Part shown: positions 7,256-12,173 of the stretch, piece after piece | How positions within the stretch are numbered: the stretch's first letter is position 1 | Layout of the letters: every line of letters starts with the position of its first letter | Source: Hemicentrotus pulcherrimus | Lineage: Eukaryota > Echinodermata > Echinoidea > Camarodonta > Strongylocentrotidae | Assembly (NCBI GenBank): GCA_003118195.1 | Contig: BEXV01001800.1 | Span: 7,930-20,102 of the forward strand | Direction: 5' to 3' | Length of the DNA stretch: 12,173 nucleotides | The notes under the pieces: generated by a model | The model's database searches: none | What the model was told of the DNA's origin: nothing | The model's input: the letters and a program-made list of their open reading frames with translations, nothing else | Made by a program: the position numbers and the translations under genes

Positions 7256-7288
7256 CTCAGTACTGAGTCCGTTCTCAGTAAGAACGGA
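7256..7288. other. 12-bp palindrome joined to a perfect 8-bp hairpin
   Basis: CTCAGTACTGAG (7256-7267) is a perfect palindrome. The next base begins TCCGTTCT (7268-7275), which pairs exactly with AGAACGGA (7281-7288) around CAGTA. CTCAGTA, half of the palindrome plus one base, recurs at 7274-7280 across the hairpin's loop. The 33 bases are therefore fully symmetric DNA. Confidence 0.5.
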
Positions 7289-7428
7289 TATAAGTTGTCT
7301 TTTAAATGCAGTGCAATTTAGCTCTTCATCATTAAAAAAGTAAGTACCCAAAATAAATGTATAATAAGGGAATGCCGAGTATAAAAATTGGCTATTCGTT
7401 GGCATTCTAATAGAATCTTTCTTCAAAG

Positions 7429-7468
7429 CTACCCTGGATGGTAATGTATTCGGTACATAGGGATCTTG
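7429..7468 (+). CDS. Possible 40-nt internal exon, unknown
   Basis: Upstream, TTCTAATAG (7405-7413) offers a branch-point match and CTTTCTTCAAAG ends at 7428. The 40 bases that follow end at CTTG|GTGAGT, a strong donor. One frame is open (LPWMVMYSVHRDL) and two are closed; the open frame continues for about 26 codons past the donor. All three splice elements are present and correctly spaced, but the exon is short and no homologue is recognised. Confidence 0.2.
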
Positions 7469-7764
7469 GTGAGTTGGCGTGGTTTGGGACTGCAAAGTTC
7501 AATATTAAGAATTGGACTGCATGGAAGTGTGGTTTCCGAATCTCATGATTGTTGCTTGATTTTAGATAGCAAGTCTGGCAAACATAGGAAAAGTCAATTA
7601 ACTCATGCATGTTTAGATGCTGAAGTATAAAGATCTGAAAGATAGGGACCATGACCTGGAATATCTCAAAGACATTGGACAATGTTTTATCGAAAAAGAA
7701 AATATATTTTCATCTGGAAGTAATTTCAAAACAACCAGGGACATCGCATTCCCTGGCAGAAATC

Positions 7765-8007
7765 TTACAGACACCACCACAGAGAAAAACGTTCTTCTTC
7801 AAAACACGCAAAAAAAACCCTTAACCTAGCCTCAGAAGGTCCCACATCCTGACCAGGCACTAACCACAACCACCCAGATGACTTGAAAAGTAACCACAAC
7901 ACGTAAGCCCATGAATCACCAATCAAAGCATCTTTTGGAGGAAGCGGTTGAAAATTATCTTCATTCCCCTCTCCAAACGACAATCCCCACTCATCCATGC
8001 TCCATTC
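7765..8007 (-). CDS. Trp-rich reading frame (minus strand), unknown
   Basis: The frame is open from 8007 to a stop at 7765-7767, with ATG at 7998-7996 (77 residues). It begins MDEWGLSFGEGNEDN, has an acidic/Pro part, then a hydrophobic Trp/Leu segment (WAYVLWLLFKSSGWLWLV, residues about 30-47) that could be a membrane helix, then a charged tail. I do not recognise it. A diverged partial copy of its ends lies at 8085-8153, which suggests a duplicated unit; that copy has an in-frame stop. Frames also exist on the opposite strand downstream, so chance in a GC-richer stretch remains likely. Confidence 0.2.
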   Translation of the reverse strand, partial: EWSMDEWGLSFGEGNEDNFQPLPPKDALIGDSWAYVLWLLFKSSGWLWLVPGQDVGPSEARLRVFFACFEEERFSLWWCL

Positions 8008-8153
8008 TTAACATCTTTTAAGAAAATTCTACATTCTACCCTTCTTTCGCTAAATGCCACTTGTCTGCGGACTATGCTCGACATCTGCGAAAAAAAAACC
8101 TTTTAATTCGACTCCTCCCTCGGTAATTGCCACTCGTCCATTCTTAACATCTT
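7801..8153. repeat. Diverged direct duplication
   Basis: A 17-base word TCCATTCTTAACATCTT is identical at 8001-8017 and 8137-8153. CCACTC lies just upstream in both, separated by eight bases in one copy and one base in the other. The left parts also resemble each other: an A-run with flanks GC...CC, then TTAA and CTC (7807-7832 against 8087-8115). The second unit looks like the first with about 140 bases of its middle missing. Confidence 0.4.
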
Positions 8154-8612
8154 CACGAAGCTTCCACTGGGCATGATGGAATAGGGGGAAAGGGAAGATG
8201 GAAGATGCTTGACAGTCTGTTATCACCTCCAGCGCTGGCAGTAGTAGGGGATGTGTGGGAAGTGCCCTTAGACGCTGCGGATAGTCGTTTAGCATCTCAC
8301 GCGGGAAAACATTATTGGACTGGGTGGATAGAACTGGGTTACATGATTAGATGCCCATGTAAGAAGTGGCGACAGCTTGAGCGATTTCAAGGAGGCCATG
8401 CTTCGGCTCGTGTAGCTGAGATAATAGATGGTGATAAGCAAAATGGTTCGTGTTTCCTGAGAATGGGCTGTAGAACGGAGATGGCGAAGCCGTGTGTGAA
8501 GTTCCGCTTCTCTTTAGAGAAAACCAATGTTACCCTGACGGCGCCGCGTATGATAGATTTGCACAACTTGTTTGATCAGGGGGGGGGGGGTCACAAAGCC
8601 TTTTTTCAATAA
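8148..8612 (+). CDS. Longest non-repetitive open frame, unknown
   Basis: Open for 154 codons from just after a TAA at 8145-8147 to the stop at 8610-8612; the first ATG is 8205, giving 135 residues. The composition is balanced, with Trp, Cys, His and charged residues spread out (WTGWIELGYMIRCPCKKW in the middle). No domain is recognised. Near the end a G12 run encodes GGGG, and a length change there would shift the frame. A donor-like CCAT|GTAAGA near 8358 could end an exon. The G+C rise explains part of the frame's length. Confidence 0.22.
   Translation, partial: HLHEASTGHDGIGGKGRWKMLDSLLSPPALAVVGDVWEVPLDAADSRLASHAGKHYWTGWIELGYMIRCPCKKWRQLERFQGGHASARVAEIIDGDKQNGSCFLRMGCRTEMAKPCVKFRFSLEKTNVTLTAPRMIDLHNLFDQGGGGHKAFFQ
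8579..8590. repeat. G12 homopolymer
   Basis: Twelve consecutive G. Together with C13 at 2491 and C15 at 5846 it is one of three long C/G homopolymers here, unusual in AT-rich DNA. It falls near the end of the 8148-8612 frame. Confidence 0.95.
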
Positions 8613-8624
8613 CAAGTAATACAA

Positions 8625-8715
8625 ATCAGTGACAAAGCTGCTGATATCCAATCAGAAGCAAGGATTTCAGTAGCTTATAACACAAATTGTCATTTGTCAC
8701 TGATGACAAGTTTTG
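8625..8715. other. Nested, mutually exclusive inverted repeats
   Basis: ATCAGTGACAAA (8625-8636) is exactly complementary to TTTGTCACTGAT (8693-8704), 12 pairs. Inside the loop CTGAT (8641-8645) pairs with ATCAG (8651-8655). The right arm can instead take part in a local hairpin, CAAA+TTGTCAT (8683-8693) with ATGACAA+TTTG (8703-8709, 8712-8715), 11 pairs with a two-base bulge. The two folds cannot coexist. Confidence 0.45.
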
Positions 8716-8970
8716 TAAAACGCTTCCCTGGAATACGAATTAGGTTGGAAGTCTTATCATCATGGTTATAGTAGTGACGCTATTGGACCAGGTTACCTGA
8801 TTTAGAGAAAGACCCAATGTTCCCATGGTAATGGAAGGAATACTTTGACCTACTTAAATGGTGTTGAAGTAATTTTTAGGACAGTTCTTCCTGTTTGCAT
8901 GTATCTACAAATGATCTACTTGTCATACATACCAAAATGTTTCATGATAAAACTAAAACTACGCTTAGTC

Positions 8971-9012
8971 CCCTTTGGTGTTTTTTGTTTTTTTGTTGTT
9001 TTTTTTTTACAG
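8971..9012 (+). promoter_or_regulatory. Acceptor-like T-rich tract ending TTTACAG
   Basis: A long T/G-interrupted T-run ends at ACAG (9012), preceded by branch-like AACTAAAACT near 8950-8960. It matches a 3' splice site well, although T-runs are frequent in such DNA. Confidence 0.3.
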
Positions 9013-9133
9013 CAGATTCCCTGAGTAAAACGATAATCACATTTTTTGTAATTCATGTTTAATTCCCTTTATTTCACAAATGTTTTCATGCTGAAATATA
9101 TTTCAAAGTTACCACTTGGAGAGGCCGAATAAA
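9013..9133 (+). CDS. Possible short terminal exon with poly(A) signal
   Basis: After the acceptor at 9012 one frame is open for 15 codons (DSLSKTIITFFVIHV) to TAA at 9060-9062. AATAAA follows at 9128-9133, with a G/T-rich sequence after it. The order acceptor, short coding end, 3' UTR and poly(A) signal is right for a last exon, but the coding part is too short to judge and no compatible upstream exon was identified. Confidence 0.18.
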
Positions 9134-9252
9134 GTAGGTCGCCGTTTTTATAATACCCAACGGCAGTTAGTTTCTTTCCTTCTAAAAAATCAACTTAACT
9201 ATTATACAGAACAAACATGAAATATATTATCTTCCTGTGCCGACATATTCGG

Positions 9253-9285
9253 TTCACCGGGGGCGATTTCAGCGCAGGTGAAATC
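9253..9285. other. Two overlapping hairpins sharing an E-box
   Basis: GATTTCA (9265-9271) pairs with TGAAATC (9279-9285) around GCGCAGG. Alternatively TTCACC (9253-9258) pairs with GGTGAA (9277-9282), using the same right side. The shared part contains CAGGTG (9276-9281), an E-box. Confidence 0.35.
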
Positions 9286-9443
9286 ATTTTGTGTAGGATA
9301 AACGGTATTTGTTCCTAGGATCATGTTAAGCTGCTTTACACCTGCACACGAAATGAAATAATTGGATCAGGATCGTGTAGGAAGTCTGCGAGATATAATG
9401 CCCATATTGAAAATAACGATATCACTGCATGCAGGAAGAAAAA

Positions 9444-9481
9444 GATGTAATAAAGAGTTGTAATAAAAGTTGTAATAAAGA
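9444..9481 (+). repeat. Tandem repeat, three units with AATAAA
   Basis: Three consecutive 12-13 base units, GATGTAATAAAGA, GTTGTAATAAAA and GTTGTAATAAAGA. Each contains AATAAA, the canonical poly(A) hexamer, and G/T between hexamers. It may simply be a minisatellite. Confidence 0.7.
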
Positions 9482-10091
9482 TGCTAACAACCTGCTTTAA
9501 ACTGCGTTTTTAGGTTTTTAGGTCTCGTAATGATATGTTCTGAAAGTCGGATTTCGTCAATGTTAAATTAATATTATAATGGCATCAACCGAAAAACCAT
9601 TAGGTGTAGATTAAGTGTGTGCTAAATATGTCATGGAATGGTTTGTCTTTATAATCCAAAACAAGCGTTAATTATAACCCTACACACTCATGATCGTACT
9701 CTGTTTGATCAGAGACCTGCGAATTTCGGATCATGCCAACTTCCTTGTTGAAATGACACTAAAAGAAGAATCATGGTTTGAATAACACAATCATTGCCCC
9801 AACTCGGCTACAACATTGTCTGTAACGTTGGGCTTAATACTACTTTGAATAAATACCTCCAGCGTTGATGTGTAAATTGTGTTCCAGGGTGATTGTTCAC
9901 TTTAAGCTACTGCGATACGCTCGTCTGTTTCAATCCATTCGTCCGCACAGCCATAACTCAATTGGAGGCAGCCTGCCGCAATTAAATTCTAATTTCGTCA
10001 TCCGCAGACAGAAAATTGTCACTAACATGCGGTGATTGTGATTCAGTATGGCCGTAATGCATCGCAAGAACCGTTGAACGCCCCCTTTCAG

Positions 10092-10118
10092 AACCTATCT
10101 GAAACCACAATGAATTAT
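10092..10118 (+). CDS. Possible 27-nt microexon
   Basis: CGCCCCCTTTCAG ends at 10091, a compact acceptor. The next 27 bases, nine codons encoding NLSETTMNY in the open frame, end at TAT|GTAAGT, a perfect donor. The length is a multiple of three, so inclusion would keep the frame. The surrounding frame (10032-10301) is open without an ATG at its start. Both splice sites are good, but a 27-nt exon is easy to find by chance. Confidence 0.2.
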
Positions 10119-10443
10119 GTAAGTAGGATTTTGTTTAAAATACATCTCATGTATAACTTTACAACATTTGATGTGGCTCGCGTTGTTCTGATGATCTATA
10201 TTTGCCGAGATTACACGCAGATACATTATTTTGTTCTCGCACTAAAGTACATTCTGAATTCTGCCCACCGTAGGCTTGCTTTAGTCCCACCGCCAACGTG
10301 ACGCCAGCCCGACTTCAACCAACCAGTCCATTATGTGTAATGTAATTTCAGTTCGGACTGTTGATGGTTTGGTCTTGGCTTCGTTTGTGTGACAGGGTGA
10401 TGACCAAATTGATAACTTGCAACTCATGACCAACACCATACCA

Positions 10444-10479
10444 AACCCTAATCCTAACCCTGGTCCTAACCTTAAACCT
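10444..10479. repeat. Degenerate interstitial telomere-like tract
   Basis: Six hexamers stay in phase: AACCCT, AATCCT, AACCCT, GGTCCT, AACCTT, AAACCT. They match the complement of TTAGGG with one to three changes per unit. The 6-base period makes a telomeric origin or telomerase-type repair patch plausible. Translation of the minus strand gives a Gly-Leu repeat that is only an echo of the period. Confidence 0.6.
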
Positions 10480-10855
10480 AGTTGTAAACCAAAATTTAAA
10501 TTTGACGATACAATGAAGCCCACAGCAATTGTCGTGTAAAAAAGCTGGATTACCTTATGCAGAACATTCCTTTTCCATTTTCTCTGCATTTGTCTGACAC
10601 TGCGATTCTATTGCTTGATAGGTTGCACAAACGATATGTTTGTTATGCATACGATAAACATGATTGTATGTAAGCTTCTGGATACCGTCTCCTCTCGATT
10701 TACATTAAAAAAACATTCCTTCCGAACGAGATGCATGCTATTGCATTTCAGGTCACGTTTTTGGACTTGACACACCAATGAATACTTATCCTGTATGTCT
10801 TGATGTAAACATGTGTTGAGAATTGACAAAAAAATACCCACATCCCTATCAGGCC

Positions 10856-11210
10856 CGTCTTCATCAGCTCGAGACTGCCAAATAGCCCGATATTTCTGAT
10901 TTGGGAAATAATTACGATGTTACAAATCGCGTCTTCATCAGCTCGAGACTGACCTCGAAACTTGAAACACGAACTCAAAGATATTAGCTCGAGATATTTT
11001 GCTCAGCGTTCGCGCATAGTGAGTTTCTTCGGGCTGGTGAAAACGCACAAGACAAATAGCGAGATATTTTGCAAAATAGCTGTTATTTTGCAAACTAGCC
11101 CAACATATCTAAGGAGGACTATCTCGACCAAATTTACCGCTAATTGCAACTTCGCTGCGATCTGGATATAGTTCAGATAATGGGATATCTGGCAATCTCG
11201 AGCTGATGAA
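10856..11210. mobile_element. MITE-like element with terminal inverted repeats
   Basis: TTCATCAGCTCGAGA (10860-10874) occurs as its exact reverse complement at 11196-11210. Pairing continues inward: 23 of 25 bases match between 10860-10884 and 11186-11210, and weaker similarity reaches about 10899 and 11172. A 22-base block covering the left end (10856-10877) is repeated exactly at 10930-10951, 74 bases on. Inside, a word of the form TAGC..GATATTTtGC recurs at about 10883, 10985, 11057 and 11077, as subterminal transposase-binding repeats do. At about 350 bp without a transposase frame, it fits a miniature inverted-repeat transposable element. I could not find a clear target-site duplication, so superfamily and exact ends are open; a foldback repeat is the alternative. 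Confidence 0.6.
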
Positions 11211-11221
11211 CCTTGTCAAAG

Positions 11222-11302
11222 GAATGTGGTTACCACTATTTGGTTCATGTTGATGAGTTTGGATCATCAGATGTTGTTATGGTTGCAGAAGTGAGAAACA
11301 AA
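11222..11302 (+). CDS. Candidate 81-nt exon next to the MITE-like element
   Basis: CTTGTCAAAG ends at 11221 and AACAAA|GTAAGG begins a donor at 11303. Between them are exactly 27 codons in phase 0 (starting ECGYHYLVHVDEFGSSD), with a strong G-first codon pattern that looks coding. The frame stays open to TGA at 11492-11494. The acceptor lacks a pyrimidine tract and lies 11 bases beyond the terminal repeat. No family recognised. Confidence 0.22.
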
Positions 11303-11387
11303 GTAAGGACGTCTGCACAATTATCTGCCAAGGTGTACGCAGTTGTCTCTATTGACACAGATCAAGAATATGACCTAAGCCAAAGAA

Positions 11388-11497
11388 GCGTTACCGACAT
11401 CGGGCCGACAACAGACCGAAGACACCTTTGCATTGCTCGGACAGCCATGAGTCGGTCGGTTTATAGTCTTGTGTCGGCTCGGCGGTGTGACTGACGC
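11388..11497. repeat. Imperfect inverted repeat rich in CCGAC words
   Basis: GCGT (11388-11391) faces ACGC (11494-11497). Inside, GCCGACAACAGAC (11404-11416) matches the complement of GTCTTGTGTCGGC (11466-11478) at 11 of 13 positions. Further CCGAC/GTCGG words lie between (11394-11398, 11451-11459). It could be the remnant of another small inverted-repeat element. Confidence 0.35.
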
Positions 11498-12046
11498 ATT
11501 TTGGACTTCAAAAATCAACATATCACATGTAGGCTGTACTGAAGGTGATGAATCCTTAGATGATCGAAATTCTTACATAATCTAGACACGTTTGAAGGGA
11601 GTTTTACGGTTTATTCTGCTTTCTATATTGAGAGAGTATAAACGGAAAGACCTTTTTCTTTAAATGAAGCTGGTGTTTTTATCTAAATAGCCTTGTACGT
11701 CTTTACAACGACATATAACATTATCCGAACACGATTCTTATAGGAAGTAAATCATATCCTGATATTGGCCATGTGTTGGATCTTCCTTTTGAAAAACCCT
11801 GCGATTGTTTTAAAAGCAATTTGAGCTTTTATTTAGTATGTGAATCGGATGACGTTCCTTTTTGCAACACGCAAGATTCATATAAATGGAAGGTGACAAT
11901 TCATAGTTTGCTTTTCCACGTCGGTGGGTTTCATTATGTCAGAATTTAATCTAATATACACGGGAGTAGTCTTTTCTTGTCCTCCAAGTTATTTTGTCAT
12001 CCGATGTCTTCTTCGAGGTGCTCTGAGATTGGAACTCGAGATTGCA
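11498..12046. other. Stretch without a supportable gene
   Basis: No open frame of note. TATAAA-like words occur at about 11637 and 11881 without other promoter features. CTCGAGATTGC at 12035-12045 repeats 11 bases of the right end of the MITE-like element and could be a relic of one. Confidence 0.45.
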
Positions 12047-12100
12047 TTGGTCGCGCTATCTTTACAGCACCATTATTGTTTATGTTGCTGTCGCGACCGA
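12047..12100. ncRNA. Long imperfect hairpin, possible structured RNA
   Basis: TTGGTCGCG (12047-12055) pairs with CGCGACCGA (12092-12100), one G-T pair included. After an eight-base bulge on the left, ACAGCA (12064-12069) pairs with TGCTGT (12086-12091) directly stacked on the right side. The terminal loop has 16 bases. That is 15 pairs in 54 nt, the longest hairpin stem of the window. A microRNA precursor is possible, but the large one-sided bulge is atypical and nothing shows transcription. Confidence 0.3.
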
Positions 12101-12173
12101 GGGAAGAGTCCTTGTCAAAAGACACCTAATCTATCTCACTTTGGCACCCCATTGCATCCAATGTATTTTGGCA

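Larger units (their letters stand above)
9134..10091. other. AT-rich stretch without a gene; several small repeats
   Basis: No credible frame. It contains hairpin-forming DNA at 9253-9285, a tandem repeat at 9444-9481, two exact tandem copies of GTTTTTAG at 9506-9521, AATAAA at about 9845, and a GGCAGcCTGCC palindrome at 9967-9977 flanked by AATT on both sides. Confidence 0.5.

Noticed and set aside
7232..7682. Two overlapping minus-strand frames of 87 and 91 codons
   Set aside because: They overlap each other and the plus-strand exon candidate, end in an A-run encoding Phe/Ser, and show no conserved-looking motif.
10281..10589. 102-codon minus-strand frame with a Gly-Leu repeat
   Set aside because: The Gly-Leu pattern is just the translation of the telomere-like hexamers, so it is not evidence for a protein.
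10608..10978. Overlapping minus-strand frames of 77 and 76 codons
   Set aside because: The second frame runs into the MITE-like element's left end (its SLELMKT comes from the terminal repeat), so it is a shadow.
1..12173. tRNA, rRNA, snRNA genes or CRISPR arrays
   Set aside because: I looked for the tRNA B-box word GTTCGAATCC, U1/U6-type signatures and spaced direct repeats; nothing matched. The only spaced exact repeat is the 22-base pair in the MITE-like element.

Overview
The window looks like nuclear DNA of a multicellular animal. It is AT-rich, has no operon-like packing, no long open frame, no rRNA or tRNA and no CRISPR array. It carries compound (CT)n-(CA)n microsatellites, poly-C/poly-G tracts, intron-type signals (branch point, pyrimidine tract, AG) and a degenerate CCCTAA-type tract, which fits a lineage with TTAGGG telomeres. 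A marine invertebrate, possibly an echinoderm, is my guess from overall texture only; no gene identifies the species.

Layout. 1-1269: AT-rich, no supportable gene. 1280-1606 (minus): candidate terminal exon or short reading frame whose stop codon lies in the loop of a perfect hairpin. 1690-2160: GC-richer island with two related stem-loops, ending in an E-box palindrome and a splice-donor-like GAG|GTAGGT. 2164-2540: pyrimidine microsatellite. 2663-2814: two perfect hairpins. 2870-3315: two overlapping small reading frames joined by a TGATG stop/start. 3497-3646: promoter-like segment (two E2F-like sites, TATA box, ATG exon start with donor). 3869-3947: second compound microsatellite. 5305-5387: inverted pair of octamer motifs. 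5846-6098: the best gene evidence, a complete 3' splice site followed by a 62-codon terminal coding exon holding a cluster of GCATG words. 6860-7469: weak exon candidates on both strands and a palindrome/hairpin composite. 7765-8612: GC-richer stretch with reading frames on both strands and a diverged duplication. 8625-8715: competing inverted repeats. 8971-9133: possible acceptor, terminal exon and poly(A) signal. 9444-9481: AATAAA-bearing tandem repeat. 10092-10118: possible 27-nt microexon. 10444-10479: telomere-like tract. 10856-11210: non-autonomous, MITE-like element. 11222-11497: candidate exon and a second inverted-repeat structure. 12047-12100: long imperfect hairpin.

No protein here could be assigned to a known family, so gene calls rest on splice signals, open frames and composition and carry low confidence. 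The clearest objects are the MITE-like element, the 5911-6098 exon, the microsatellites, the telomere-like tract and the perfect hairpins. Nothing in the sequence ties the candidate exons into one gene; the plus-strand promoter-like segment and the 5911-6098 exon could belong together, but that is inference.
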